Positions 15,076 to 25,106 of a DNA stretch of 38,499 bases are shown here, piece after piece (within the stretch, counting starts at the first letter, position 1; every line of letters begins with the position of its first letter). The stretch is taken from contig DAOPZL010000025.1 in assembly GCA_035353395.1 (NCBI GenBank), forward strand, positions 1 to 38,499, in the 5' to 3' direction. Below the pieces are notes generated by a model. The model did not search any database, was not told the origin of the DNA, and saw only the letters and a list, made by a program, of their open reading frames with translations. The translations under genes and the position numbers were made by a program. This DNA comes from UBA1801 sp035353395 (GTDB lineage Bacteria > Acidobacteriota > Holophagae > Holophagales > Holophagaceae).

Positions 15076-16569
15076 ATGATTCGTCTCGACGGGCAGAGTC
15101 TCACGGCGGTGAAGCTGGCGTCCATCGCCGCGGGCGCCCCGGTGGAACTGGATGGATCCGCCCTGGCGCGGGTGGTCGAGAACCGGAAGGTCATCGACCG
15201 GATCCTCGCCGAGGGCCGCACGGTCTATGGCATCAACACAGGCTTCGGACAGTTCGCCACCGTCGTGATTCCGCCCAGCCAGCTGGCCCAGCTCCAGCTG
15301 AACCTGGTGCGCAGCCACGCCGCGGGCGTGGGTACGCCCATCCCCCAGGACCAGACCCGGGCGCTCATGGCCGCACGCATCAACTGTCTCCTGAAGGGCT
15401 ATTCGGGCATCCGCCCCGAGCCCATCCAGCTCCTCGCCCAGTGCCTGAACCAGGGCATCCTCCCGGTGATCCCCTCCCAGGGCAGCGTCGGCGCCTCGGG
15501 CGACCTGGCCCCCCTGGCCCACATGGCGCTCCTGCTGGTCGGCGAAGGCCTGGCCTGGGACGGCGACCGGCACATCCCCGGCGGCGAGGCCCTGCGTAAG
15601 GCCGGGCTCGCGCCCATCCAGCTCCAGCCCAAGGAGGGCCTGGCCCTCATCAACGGCACGCAGCTCATCACGTCCCTGGGGAACCTGGCGGTGGCCAGGC
15701 TCCAGGAGCTGATCCCCCTGGCGGACGAGATCGCGGCCCTGAGCCTCGAAGCCCTGCGGGGCACCCGCGCGGCCTTCGATCCCCGCATCCACGAGGCCAG
15801 GCCCCACCCCGGCCAGATCGAAGCCGCGGCCCACATGCGGGAGATCCTGGGAACCACCAGCGAGATCGCCGAGAGCCACCGGAACTGCGCCCGGGTCCAG
15901 GACGCCTACTCCCTGCGCTGCCTGCCCCAGGTCCACGGCGTGACCCGGGACGCCCTCAAGTTCGCCGCCGAGATCCTGGAGCGGGAGCTGAACAGCGCCA
16001 CGGACAATCCCATGATCTTCACGGAGCAGCAGGAGAGCCACAGCGGCGGCAACTTCCACGGCCAGTATCCCGCCTTCGCCTGCGACCTGCTCGCCATCGC
16101 GGCCTGCGACCTGGCCAGCATCTCGGAGCGGCGCCAGGAACGCCTCGTCAACCCCGCCTACAGCGATCTTCCGGCCTTCCTCACCCAGGAAGGCGGCCTC
16201 GAGTCCGGCTTCATGATGGCCCACGTCACCTCCGCGGCCCTCGTCTCGGAAATGAAGGGCCTGGCCCATCCCGCCTGCGTGGACACCATCCCCACCAGCG
16301 CCGGGAAGGAGGATCACGTCAGCATGGGACCCATCGCCGCGCGCAAGCTGCTGCGGGCCGTCGAGGCCCTGGAGCAGGTGCTCATCATCGAAGCCCGCAT
16401 GGCCCTGGAAGGCGTGCGGATCCTCGGGATGAAGCCGGCCGAAGGCCTTGCGCCGCTCTTCGAAGGCCTCGCGGCGGCCTGCCCCCCCTGGCACGACCGC
16501 CCGATGTACGAGGAGTTCCGGAAGACCGCCGAGGTGCTCAAGGCCCATGGGGCGCAGCGCCGCGCCTGA
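15076..16569 (+). CDS. hutH: Histidine ammonia-lyase
   Basis: A 497-aa enzyme deaminating histidine to urocanate, the first step of histidine degradation, in the cytosol. The MIO cofactor-forming triad Ala140-Ser141-Gly142 lies in GSVGASGDLAPLAH. The catalytic tyrosine region YGINTGFG is at 51-58, and the ERRQERLVNP segment in the C-terminal half is family-typical. The start is ATG 15076 with AGGAGG just upstream; a longer frame from 15046 is less likely because it ignores that site. No other hut gene is in the window, so it stands alone here. Confidence 0.95.
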   Translation: MIRLDGQSLTAVKLASIAAGAPVELDGSALARVVENRKVIDRILAEGRTVYGINTGFGQFATVVIPPSQLAQLQLNLVRSHAAGVGTPIPQDQTRALMAARINCLLKGYSGIRPEPIQLLAQCLNQGILPVIPSQGSVGASGDLAPLAHMALLLVGEGLAWDGDRHIPGGEALRKAGLAPIQLQPKEGLALINGTQLITSLGNLAVARLQELIPLADEIAALSLEALRGTRAAFDPRIHEARPHPGQIEAAAHMREILGTTSEIAESHRNCARVQDAYSLRCLPQVHGVTRDALKFAAEILERELNSATDNPMIFTEQQESHSGGNFHGQYPAFACDLLAIAACDLASISERRQERLVNPAYSDLPAFLTQEGGLESGFMMAHVTSAALVSEMKGLAHPACVDTIPTSAGKEDHVSMGPIAARKLLRAVEALEQVLIIEARMALEGVRILGMKPAEGLAPLFEGLAAACPPWHDRPMYEEFRKTAEVLKAHGAQRRA

Positions 16570-16582
16570 AGCTGCCGTCGAT

Positions 16583-16620
16583 CGACCAGGAGGGCCGGGG
16601 CGAACCCCGGCCCTCGGTCG
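16583..16620. terminator. Bidirectional hairpin between hutH and the lipoprotein gene
   Basis: GAGGGCCGGGG and CCCCGGCCCTC form a perfect 11-bp stem with loop CGAA (16590-16615), extended outside by CGACC/GGTCG after a 2-nt bulge. It sits between two convergent genes and has no clear U run. Confidence 0.7.
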
Positions 16621-16628
16621 TCGAGGCG

Positions 16629-17216
16629 TCATTCCACGGAGACCGTGCCGCAGTTGATCGCGAGGGTCTTGACCACGCCCGGGTTGTCTCCGCTCAAGGC
16701 GATGGAGCGGGTGCCCACGGCTCCGAACGTCACGGATCCCGCGGCCGCTCCAGATTTCAATGCCAGGGCCACGGAGAGGATGATGGACTTGCCGTCGCAG
16801 GTCGCCGCACTCCCTCCCTTCTGGAAGACCCCAGCCTGGAGGATCTTGTCCGAGGACTTGTCCGCCGCGAATACGGGCGAAGACCCCGCGTTGAACTGGG
16901 TCCCGACCACGATCAGGCTTCCGGTTGCGCTGCCCGTCGCCGGGTTCACCCAGGTCACCTTGCCGGTGTCCGCGGACAGGAACACCGCGACGCCTCTTGC
17001 GGAAACGCCCGAGGGTCCGAGCAGATCGAGGACGAGCCGGGTGTCGGTGGAGAGCGTCGTGTCCTTGACGAACCGGTACTCGTCGTCGGTGGCCGTGGTC
17101 GTGAATGCCAGGGTGGGTGTCGCTGATCCGGAGGAACTCCCTCCTCCCCCGCCGCCGCCGCCGCAGGCCAGCATGGTTGCAAGGAGGGTCAGGCCGATCA
17201 GGGCATGCTTCATCAT
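16629..17216 (-). CDS. Surface lipoprotein with a possible cohesin-like domain
   Basis: A 195-aa protein. It has a short signal peptide with lipobox LLATMLAC (Cys18, or Cys17 from the second Met), then a run of glycines and serines as a flexible stalk. Residues about 35-190 are a single beta-rich domain; the order of strands, including ILSVALALKSGAAAGSVTFG, resembles cohesin-type modules, though this is a by-eye judgement. The gene starts 10 bp after the stop of the S8 protease, which ends in a dockerin repeat, and its GAGGAGGG ribosome site overlaps that stop. The pair would make a lipid-anchored receptor and a secreted ligand. Without the cohesin idea it is an uncharacterised lipoprotein. 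Confidence 0.7.
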   Translation of the reverse strand: MMKHALIGLTLLATMLACGGGGGGGGSSSGSATPTLAFTTTATDDEYRFVKDTTLSTDTRLVLDLLGPSGVSARGVAVFLSADTGKVTWVNPATGSATGSLIVVGTQFNAGSSPVFAADKSSDKILQAGVFQKGGSAATCDGKSIILSVALALKSGAAAGSVTFGAVGTRSIALSGDNPGVVKTLAINCGTVSVE

Positions 17217-17226
17217 CTCGCCCTCC

Positions 17227-20200
17227 TCAGAAACCCGCGAGCCAGAGCTTGAGGTCCGAATCCCCCACCTTCAGGTCGTTGTCCAGGTCGGCCGCGTCCT
17301 CGTAGACGGGGCTGCCGGAACTGGATCCGAAGGCCTTCGCCAGGACGGCCATGTCCGCCACATCGACCGAACCCTTGCCGTCGAGGTCCAGACCCTTGAG
17401 GGAATCCGCGCTGGTCGCCGTCCCGCCCGGCGTCGTCACCGTGATCGGCCCGGTGGTGAAGCCGCTTGGCGCCGTCGCGGTGATCTGGGCGTCACTGGCC
17501 ACCGTAACGGTCTTGGCAAGCATGCCGTTGAACTTCACCGCGGTGGTCCCCGTGAAGTGGGTTCCCGTGATCGTGACGATGATGCCCTGGGATCCGGGCG
17601 CGGGCTTGAAGCTGGTGATCGAGGGACTGAAGTAGCCCGTCGTGAGGGTGTGGGTCATGGTCCCCAGGTCCGTGGTCCCATCCTTGACCGTGAAGGTCAG
17701 GGGGAGCGCCGAGCCGACCGCCTTGCTCGGATCCACCGTGAAGCTGAAGGTCCCCGTGGCCGATCCCTGGACGGCCAAGGTTCCCAGCGGCAACGCGCTG
17801 CTGGCCGCCGTCACGCCGCCGGTATCCGCCAGGCTGATGGTCAGGGCGTTGGCCGCGGCCGCGCCGGTGTTCTTGAAGGTGAACTGGTAGGTCACGGCCT
17901 CGCCGGGATCCGGCATGGAGTTGGCAGGCGTCGAGCTTTCCGAAGTCAGCTGGCTCGCGCTGACGGCGATCACGGGAACGGGCGCTTCCGTCGCGTTGTA
18001 GACCACCAGCGCGTAGTCCTGGTCCACCACATCCTCGTTGTTCGGGACTCCATCCCCGGCAATGTTGATGGCGGTGATGGTCACCTGGAAAGTGCCCGTG
18101 ACCCCGGCGGGCAGGAAGACGCTCTCGACATTGTTCCGGATGTCCGCGGAGCCCCCGGTCGTCGAGTAGGCTCCTGAGAAGACGTTCCCCTGGTAGGTCG
18201 TCCCGCCGACCGTCACGGTCAAGTCCAGGTTGTTGACCCATGGAGCCGAGGACGTCGTACCCGGGGCGTCGGTCCAGGCCAGGGTCACCCGGAAGGGCTT
18301 GGAAGCGTCCGCGAGGGTGCCGATCACCGTCCGGGTCTGGCCGGAAGCCGTGAAGCGTTCCGTCTGGTCCNNNNNNNNNNNNNNNNNNNNNNNNNNNNNN
18401 NNNNNNNNNNNNNNNNNNNNNNNNNNNNNNNNNNNNNNNNNNNNNNNNNNNNNNNNNNNNNNNNNNNNNNGGTGCCGATCACCGTCCGGGTCTGGCCGGA
18501 AGCCGTGAAGCGTTCCGTCTGGTCCTTCAGGATCCTCGCCGTGCCGTCGAAGGCGCGACCCAGGTCCAGGAGCCCCATGCCCTGGCTGTTGGACGGCAGG
18601 GTGTCGCCGGCGCCCGTGCCCGTCATGTAGCGGGCTGAATTCATGAGGAAGGCCTTGGTCATGGCCGGGCTGGGCAGATCCAAAGAGTGGTTCGTGAAAT
18701 ATTGCCGGAGCAGGGCACAGGCGCCCGCCACGGCCGGGCAGGAGTGGCTGGTGCCGGAGGAGGCGGAGAACCACTGCTGGGTGGTCGGAAAGTAGGGGCT
18801 GCCGTTCGGCCCGCCGCTGATGCCGCTGGCGTTGAAACAGCTTGCCGCTTCGCCTGTCGCCCCTTCGGTCGGATTCACCCGGCTCGCCTGGAAGACGCCC
18901 CCGCTCACATGGGTTCCCGGCGCCACGAGATCCGGCCTGGTCCGGCCGTCGGTCGAAGGCCCTCGGCTGGAGAAAGATGCCAGGTCCATGGCGTTGTCCG
19001 CCCCGGAATCGGAAATTCCGCTCCCATCGCTGCCCCCGAAGGAATTGACGTCCTCGGAGGCCCCCACGGCTATGACGTTCTTCGCGTTGGCCGGACTCCC
19101 GATGGAGCCGGAAGCCGGGCCGTCGTTGCCCGCGGAGAACACGATCGTCATCTCCTGGTTCCCTGCAGTGGGGATGACGGACTTGCCCTGCTGCGCATCC
19201 CTCACCAGGGCATCGTAGGCCTGGCACTCCGAGGTGTAGTAGGCGGAACCCTCGCCCCAGGAGTTGCTGCTGATGCGGGCACCGTCGCGGTAGGCCCGCG
19301 CGATCATGCTGGGAATGTCCGGGGAAGTCCAGTCGCTCGGGTCGAACGCCACGGAGGAGCCGACCTTCACGAAGGGGCAGACCCCCAACCCGTAGTGGTA
19401 TCCCGAGGCGTCCCGCTGGGGCGAAAAGCCATAGTCGTTGTAGCCCGCGATGATGTGGGCGTTGAGGGTCCCATGCCCGTCGCAGCCCTGGAGGGTGCTG
19501 CCAATGAGGCTGGCCGTGCCTTCCAGGCGGCTGTAGGCCACCCGGCTTGCGCCGGACACGCTCCCCCCGGTGTGGAGCCCGAAGTGGTTCGGATTGGTCG
19601 TCGCGTTGTCCACCCCGCTGTCGCAGACATCCACCACGAAACCCGAGGTGTCGAACTGGGCCTGGGTGAATCCCTTGGCGGCCAGCCAGTCCAGGTAGCC
19701 CGTGCCGAGGCTCGGAACGGTGATCCCGTCCTGCGTGACCAGACTCCCGGAGATGATCATGTCCTGCCGTTCGCAGTGCAGCTTGGGGGCGTGCCAGGCG
19801 TGGATCGAGACCACCTCGGGCCGGGCGGCCAGGAGCGCGACGTCCTCCGTCCGCAGGGGCACGACGAGGTTCCTGAAGCCGAGGAGCCTGTCGTCCCGCT
19901 GGATGGCCCCCTGGCGAAGCCGGTCGACGAGCGCCAGCGTGTCGACATTGGCTTCAGGGTCGTCCACCAGCTGGATCGTGTAGCCGTCGGGCGCCGACAC
20001 ATCGGAGGAGGCTTGCTGCTGAAGGTAGAGGCTGACCTCCGGCTGGATCTTGTAGGCGTCCTGGTAGCTTCCGGTCCACTGGACGTGGCTGGAGGCCCTG
20101 GCCATGGCGTGCACGGCGCTGACGCCTTCGTATTTCCCGTAGACCAGGTAGGCGTTTTCCGGAAGGTAGCCGACGATCTTCACGCCGGAGGCGACGAGGG

Positions 20201-20606
20201 CCTCGCGCCACTCCGGCTTCACGGGACCAGCGAACTGGACCACGTGCAGCCGTTTTCCCGGAAAGGACTCCGGCGGCTGTGCCGCCTTCAGCCTGGCCTC
20301 GACAGAGGATGTCCTGAGTCTCCCTGTGTTGAACCCGAGGTAGTCGAGGTCGTCCTGGAGCGATACCCCGGGGGCCTTCAGGAGCGTTCCGGCGACTCCT
20401 TCGTCCACCTCCAGGATCTGGAAAGCCCCGTAGTCGGCCACGAGCCGGCCTCCAAGCCTGCCCACGGCCTGCAGGGCGGCGTCTCGGTCCGAGACCCTCA
20501 GCTTGACGAGGTGTCCCGCCTGGACGCCCGTCACGCACGAAAGGGCCAGGAGCAACAGCTTTGACAAGCAGGTCGGCCGCGGCGAGAAACCAAGTCGACG
20601 GGGCAT
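17227..20606 (-). CDS. Secreted S8 (subtilisin-like) protease with P-like, CARDB-like, IPT and dockerin modules; contains an assembly gap
   Basis: The frame is broken only by the 100-N gap and its duplicated flank. Collapsing the 55-bp duplication (removing 155 bp) restores one 1074-aa frame. Order of parts: signal peptide (about 1-30, ending VQA), prodomain-like region (31-300), subtilase domain with Asp329 (CDSG), His378 (DGHGT) and Ser620 (GTSHSCP), a jelly-roll P-like domain (LAWTDAPG, with WVNNLDLTV), a CARDB-like domain, an IPT/TIG domain (SITSFKPAPGSQG), and a C-terminal dockerin I repeat (last 55 residues). The two dockerin loops read DLDGKGSVDVAD and DLDNDLKVGDSD, Ca-binding in pattern. 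The ATG at 20606 follows GGAGG. It would act outside the cell on proteins and be tethered by its dockerin, perhaps to the next gene's product. Confidence 0.9.
18316..18525. other. Assembly gap with identical 55-bp flanks
   Basis: Positions 18371-18470 are 100 Ns. The 55 bp just left (18316-18370) and just right (18471-18525) are identical. The two contigs therefore overlap, and no sequence need be missing; removing one copy and the Ns puts the protease back in frame. Confidence 0.95.
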
Positions 20607-20807
20607 GGATGGATCCTCCGCATCTGGAGACCAGGGTAAAACCGTGAAATGAATCCAGTCATTGTCATGTCATTCGAATACCCGCGCCACGTGCGAATCC
20701 CGTGCCGAAAACACGCTCAGGCCCGACAGGACATGCGATCCGGGCCCCGAACCCCCGGGGGCGATGATGTACAGCACTTAGTGAAATCCGTATTTATGCC
20801 GATCGCT

Positions 20808-20813
20808 TACAAT
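20808..20813 (+). promoter_or_regulatory. Candidate -10 of the HD-domain gene
   Basis: TACAAT matches TATAAT at five of six positions, 31 bp before the GTG start. No convincing -35 is visible at normal spacing. The 238-bp spacer 20607-20844 otherwise shows no gene and separates two divergent genes. Confidence 0.3.
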
Positions 20814-20844
20814 CAGACCTGCATTCCGTGGCAGGAGATCCAGC

Positions 20845-21543
20845 GTGAGCCCATCGAACCTGAAGCCGTGGCGCAAGGCATGCGAGGAAACCCTGAAAGG
20901 CTTCTCCGAGCCGGACGCCATACGCTTCTGGAGGGTCTCCCACAACACCAACGGGACCCCCCATCCCATCTTCGACTACCGGTTCGAGCACACCCTCGCG
21001 GCCGTCAAGATCGCGCGCTGGCTGGCCCCGAGGGCCGGCGCCGACCCCGAGGTCGTGGAATGCGCGGCCTGGCTCCACGACTGCACCAAGCGCTACCAGG
21101 AGGCCAAGCGCCACGACACGCACGCGAGCGAGGCCTCGGAGCTGGTCGCCAGGATCCTGGAGGGGACGGACTTCCCCGCCTCGAAGATCCCCGCGGTCCA
21201 GCATGCCATCGAGCATCATGTGGGGCTCAGCCTTGCGGAGAAGCTCGAACCCATCGAGACGGCCTGCCTCTGGGACGCCGACAAGCTCAGCAAGATCGGG
21301 GCGGCCAGTCTCATCCACTACGGGTGCATCAGCGGGGCCTACCAGCCGATCAGCACCACGACCATCCTGGAGCGCGGCGAGCACTGGCTGGAGCTGGCCC
21401 GGGGGATCGTGTCCAGCATGAACACGGAACCCGGCAGGCAGGAGGCCGAGCTGCGCATGGAGTTCCTGGAGCGGTACTACCAGCAGCTGCGCCGCGAGTG
21501 GAGCGAGCCGATGGAGGCGTCCTTCCCCCGTCGGGGGTGCTGA
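20845..21543 (+). CDS. HD-domain phosphohydrolase-like protein
   Basis: A 232-aa cytosolic protein of the HD superfamily. The metal ligands are visible as His49 (FEHTLA), His78-Asp79 (WLHDCTK), a later histidine cluster (His120, His124, His125) and Asp146 (DADKLSKIG). Members hydrolyse phosphate esters of nucleotides or related small molecules; the substrate cannot be read from sequence. The GTG start has AGGAG eight bases upstream. It lies about 100 bp before the histidine kinase on the same strand, so joint transcription is possible but not certain. Divergent from the protease. Confidence 0.85.
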   Translation: MSPSNLKPWRKACEETLKGFSEPDAIRFWRVSHNTNGTPHPIFDYRFEHTLAAVKIARWLAPRAGADPEVVECAAWLHDCTKRYQEAKRHDTHASEASELVARILEGTDFPASKIPAVQHAIEHHVGLSLAEKLEPIETACLWDADKLSKIGAASLIHYGCISGAYQPISTTTILERGEHWLELARGIVSSMNTEPGRQEAELRMEFLERYYQQLRREWSEPMEASFPRRGC

Positions 21544-21647
21544 GCGGGCGGGCCGGAGTCCGGGAGCCCGCGCAAGCTGGTATAAGAGGAAGCAGGCTCG
21601 AGGGGGGCGACATCCCTCGCCGTTCTCCGCCTCCGACAGGAAGATCC

Positions 21648-22715
21648 GTGAACCCCGTCCCAGACCCCCAGCAGCTGATGGAAGCCTTCGCGGCCTTCAC
21701 CGCCGCATCCGAGCAGCTGGAGGTGAAGTACGAGGCCCTCCAGCTCCAGCTGGCGCGCCTCCAGGGGGAGCTCCAGACCGTCATCGAGGCCGTCCCCTTC
21801 GCCCTCTGGGTGGTCGGAGACGACGGCGAGCTGCGCTTCTCCAATCGCCCGGAAGGCCTGCAGGGTGTGTTCATGGACGGGCCCGAGCCCTGGCAGGCTG
21901 GCGCCCCCGCAGGGCTGCGCCACTTCCGCGACGCGGAGGGCCACGAGCACTTCATGGAACAGGAGCACCGGCCTACCCCTTCCGGGCAGATCATCACCCT
22001 CCGGGACGTCACCGAAGCCCACCTGCGGGCCCAGCAGGCCAGCCGGGAAGAACGCCTCCAGGCCATGGGCCTGATGGCGGCGGAACTGGCCCACGAGATC
22101 CGGAACCCCCTGGGCAGCCTGGCCCTGTTCGCCGGCATGCTCGTGGAGGACCTCCAGCAGCAGCCCCCCCAGCTGGAATTGGCCCAGCGCCTCCAGGAAA
22201 GCGTCCAGCGCCTGAACCTGCTCGTGACCAACACCCTGACCTTCAGCCGCGACCTGGCTCCCAAGCCCGTCCCCGTCCGTCTGCACGCCTTCTGGGAGGA
22301 GGCCCGGAAGCTCGCGGCCCTCCCCGAGGACGTCGCCTGGAAGAACCAGGTCGCGGAGGAGGCCTGCTGGTCGGCCGACCCCAACCTCCTGCGGCAGGTG
22401 GCCACGAACCTGCTGCAGAACGCCGTGAAGGCCCTGGACGGCTGCGCCGAGCCGCGGCTGGAGCTGCGGGCGCGGCCGGAACTGGTGGAGGGGATCCGGC
22501 ACTGGAGCCTGGTCCTCGAGGACAACGGCTGCGGGATCCCCGCGGAGAACCTGCCGCGGATCTTCGATCCTTTCTACAGCACCTTCGGGGGCGGGACCGG
22601 CCTCGGACTGGCCGTCAGCCACCGGATCCTGGTGGCCCACGGGGGGCTGCTGTATCTCGAAAGCCAGGAGGGCAAGGGCACAAAGGTCCACTTGCGCATG
22701 CCCTCCGCAGGCTAG
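21648..22715 (+). CDS. Soluble sensor histidine kinase (PAS-HisKA-HATPase)
   Basis: A 355-aa protein. An N-terminal helix (about 15-45) leads to a PAS-like domain (45-120). The H-box is AAELAHEIRNPLGSLALF with His149. The N-box NLLQNAVKAL has Asn258, the G1 box is DNGCGIP (292-298) and the G2 box GGGTGLGLA. It autophosphorylates on His149 and would pass phosphate to a response regulator, but none is encoded nearby, so it is an orphan here. There is no membrane segment, as in NtrB-type kinases. The GTG start at 21648 has a moderate GGAAG site; earlier open sequence is antisense-like filler. It is 12 bp from the next gene. Confidence 0.88.
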   Translation: MNPVPDPQQLMEAFAAFTAASEQLEVKYEALQLQLARLQGELQTVIEAVPFALWVVGDDGELRFSNRPEGLQGVFMDGPEPWQAGAPAGLRHFRDAEGHEHFMEQEHRPTPSGQIITLRDVTEAHLRAQQASREERLQAMGLMAAELAHEIRNPLGSLALFAGMLVEDLQQQPPQLELAQRLQESVQRLNLLVTNTLTFSRDLAPKPVPVRLHAFWEEARKLAALPEDVAWKNQVAEEACWSADPNLLRQVATNLLQNAVKALDGCAEPRLELRARPELVEGIRHWSLVLEDNGCGIPAENLPRIFDPFYSTFGGGTGLGLAVSHRILVAHGGLLYLESQEGKGTKVHLRMPSAG

Positions 22716-22727
22716 GATATTGATGGA

Positions 22728-25106
22728 ATGATCCAAAGGTCGCTGACCCCCTTGGCCGAGCTGCTGCACCGCGCCCTCAAGGCGCAGATGCACTATGCCC
22801 AGGATCACCCCAGGGCCGTCCAGTCCGTGGAGGCCGTCCACCAGCTGCTCCAGGAGCTGCTGCGGAAGCGCAGTCCCATCATCCTCACCTCGTCCGGCGC
22901 GCAGCTCTGGTACCAGGGCAGGGCCGTGGAGGGCGCCCCCAACGCGACCCAGGCCCTGGCGAAGGAGATGGACATCCGGAGCATCGGCGGGATCGCCTTC
23001 TACGACGGGCTCGACCAGGACGAGCTCCAGCTGCTCTTCTTCGCGCTGCAGCTGCGCCCGCAGAGGCTGAGGGAGATGGGCGGGGCGAGGAGCCTCCTCC
23101 CGGAAGGAGCCAATCTCAGGATCCTGGAGGCGGAACCGCCGGAATCCATCGCCATCCCGCCGGCGCCCGAGGAGGAGGCCGGGGCACCGGATTTCTCCAT
23201 GGACCCGATCACCGATCCGTTCCTCGTGGTGGAGGCGCCGGAAGTCCCCGCGCCGAGGATCCCGGAGCCTCCCGAGGAAGCCCCGCTCCCCGAGCCCCCT
23301 TCCCCCGCCGCCCTGGCCGTGGACCTGCGCACCCTCTTCAGCGCCATCATCCAGATGACCGGGATGCCCCCGAGGCCCAGCGCCTCTTCGCCCTGGTCCT
23401 CGGAGCAGCGGGAGACCCTCGCGGACAGCGGGTTCCTCGTGCCGGACTTCTCCTCCGTGGCGGGCACGGGGGAACAGCTCGGCCTCGGGAGGATGGACCC
23501 GGTCACCTTGCGGAACGCGCTCCGCTCGGCCCTCGCGGAACTCGAGCCCATGAGCCAGGGGGCCGTGCTCCTCGGCCTCCCCTCCTTCCCGGCGGAGGAG
23601 CAGGCCCTGCGCCGCGCCCTGGACTACCTCGCGCCAGAGCTGCTTGCCCAGTCCGTGGCCGAGGTCCACCTCAGGAGGCGGCCCTCCAGGTTCGAACTGG
23701 CCCTGCTGGTGGCCGGGCTGCTGCAGTGCGTGAAGGACCGGGAACTCTCGCTGGAGGCCATCCGGGGACGCCTCCAGTTCGAAGGCTGGGACATCCAGGA
23801 CCTCGACGCCCTCAAGGACGCCATCCTCTGGGAATGCCACGGCACGGACACCAAGCTGCAGATGAGCCTCATGGACCGGGGCGTCTTCGAGCTGGACGCG
23901 CACCAGGTCATGATCCTCAACCGCCAGCTGATCCACGGGAAGCGGATGGACGGCCTGAAGGACCTGCTCAACCAGCTGGAGACGGGATTCGCCAGCCCCC
24001 AGGTGCCCCGCCGCAGGCACACCGCGGAGATCGTCGCGGACCTGGCGGAATGCCTCCAGGCCCCGGGGCTTCCCCAGGAGCTGGAGGCCCGGCTCCTCAG
24101 CAGCCTTCACGGGCACATCGACGCCGAGAACGACCCGCAGGCCCTGCTGTGGAGCTGCCAGGCCATGGAGGCCCTCCTCGGCCACTGGATCCGGAAACAG
24201 CAGTTCGAGGCGGTCTACAAGGAGATGCTGGCCTTGGCCGAGTTCGCCCTGGCGAAGGTGGACACGCCGCCCTGGAAGGCCCAGGCCGTGCGGGACATGC
24301 TCGCCCGCCTGGCCAGCCCCTCGAACATGGCGACCCTCGCCGACCTGCTGCAGCGCCGGGATCCCCTGGTCCCGATCCACCAGCTCCATGCCCTGCTCTC
24401 CCTGATGGGGCGCCCGGCCGCGGAGTACCTCGTGACCTGCCTGGAGACGGACTCGGACAAGACCCACCGCCAGCAGCTCCTGGGAGGCATCCGGGCGATC
24501 GGCCGCAACGCGGTGCCGGCCCTGCGCGACGCCCTCGCCTCGCCCCAGTGGTTCATGGTCCGCAACGCAGTGACGCTGCTCGGCGAGATCAACTTCAGGG
24601 CGGCCTTCGAGGACGTGGTCCTGGCCCTCGGTCATCGCGATCCGAGGGTCCGGCGCGCCGCCATCCACGCCTCCGTGCGGCTCGGCGATCCCGAGGAGTC
24701 CGCCTCCGCCATCGCGGACCTCCTGCTCCGGACGGAACCGGACACGCAGCTCGACTGCCTGGCCGCCCTGGGTGAAGTCAAGTCGCCCGCGGCGGTCCAG
24801 TCCATCGTCAGCCTGCTCCAGAACACCCGGAGCGGCACGGAGGAGTCCGCGCGCATCCGGCTCAGGGCCGTGGAAGTGCTCGGCCTCATCGCCTCGCCCA
24901 TGGCCATCGATCCCCTGCAGGAGCTGTTCCGGAAGAAAGGGTTCCTCGGCGGACGGGAGAGCACGGCCATGCGCCTGGCGGCCGCGAGGTCCCTGGCGGC
25001 GATCAACACCCGGGAGTCCCGGGAGGCCATCGCCCTCGCCCTGGACCAGGAGTCCCACGAGGAGGTGCGGGCGGTGCTGAGGGGCTACCTGGTCGGCAAT
25101 TCATAG
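22728..25106 (+). CDS. Large HEAT-repeat scaffold protein
   Basis: A 792-aa cytosolic protein with no catalytic motif I recognise. The first 115 residues (AEMLHRALKAQ-like helices, then IRSIGGIAFYDGLDQDELQLLF) form a small helical domain. A Pro/Glu-rich linker (about 135-200) follows, then helical repeats. The C-terminal third has clear HEAT-type repeats, for example DPRVRRAAIHASVRLGDPE and SPAAVQSIVSLL. Such proteins act as interaction scaffolds. It starts 12 bp after the kinase gene and so is probably co-translated with it, which suggests a partner in the same signalling route; this is inference. No terminator is obvious in the 200-bp spacer after it. Confidence 0.8.
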   Translation: MIQRSLTPLAELLHRALKAQMHYAQDHPRAVQSVEAVHQLLQELLRKRSPIILTSSGAQLWYQGRAVEGAPNATQALAKEMDIRSIGGIAFYDGLDQDELQLLFFALQLRPQRLREMGGARSLLPEGANLRILEAEPPESIAIPPAPEEEAGAPDFSMDPITDPFLVVEAPEVPAPRIPEPPEEAPLPEPPSPAALAVDLRTLFSAIIQMTGMPPRPSASSPWSSEQRETLADSGFLVPDFSSVAGTGEQLGLGRMDPVTLRNALRSALAELEPMSQGAVLLGLPSFPAEEQALRRALDYLAPELLAQSVAEVHLRRRPSRFELALLVAGLLQCVKDRELSLEAIRGRLQFEGWDIQDLDALKDAILWECHGTDTKLQMSLMDRGVFELDAHQVMILNRQLIHGKRMDGLKDLLNQLETGFASPQVPRRRHTAEIVADLAECLQAPGLPQELEARLLSSLHGHIDAENDPQALLWSCQAMEALLGHWIRKQQFEAVYKEMLALAEFALAKVDTPPWKAQAVRDMLARLASPSNMATLADLLQRRDPLVPIHQLHALLSLMGRPAAEYLVTCLETDSDKTHRQQLLGGIRAIGRNAVPALRDALASPQWFMVRNAVTLLGEINFRAAFEDVVLALGHRDPRVRRAAIHASVRLGDPEESASAIADLLLRTEPDTQLDCLAALGEVKSPAAVQSIVSLLQNTRSGTEESARIRLRAVEVLGLIASPMAIDPLQELFRKKGFLGGRESTAMRLAAARSLAAINTRESREAIALALDQESHEEVRAVLRGYLVGNS

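Noticed and set aside
17227..20606. Protease as two genes or a frameshifted pseudogene
   Set aside because: The frame shift is explained exactly by the duplicated 55 bp plus 100 Ns.
20649..21647. Plus-strand open frame running through the HD gene into the histidine kinase
   Set aside because: It is out of frame with the HD gene, whose metal motifs are clear; only the part from GTG 21648 is the kinase.
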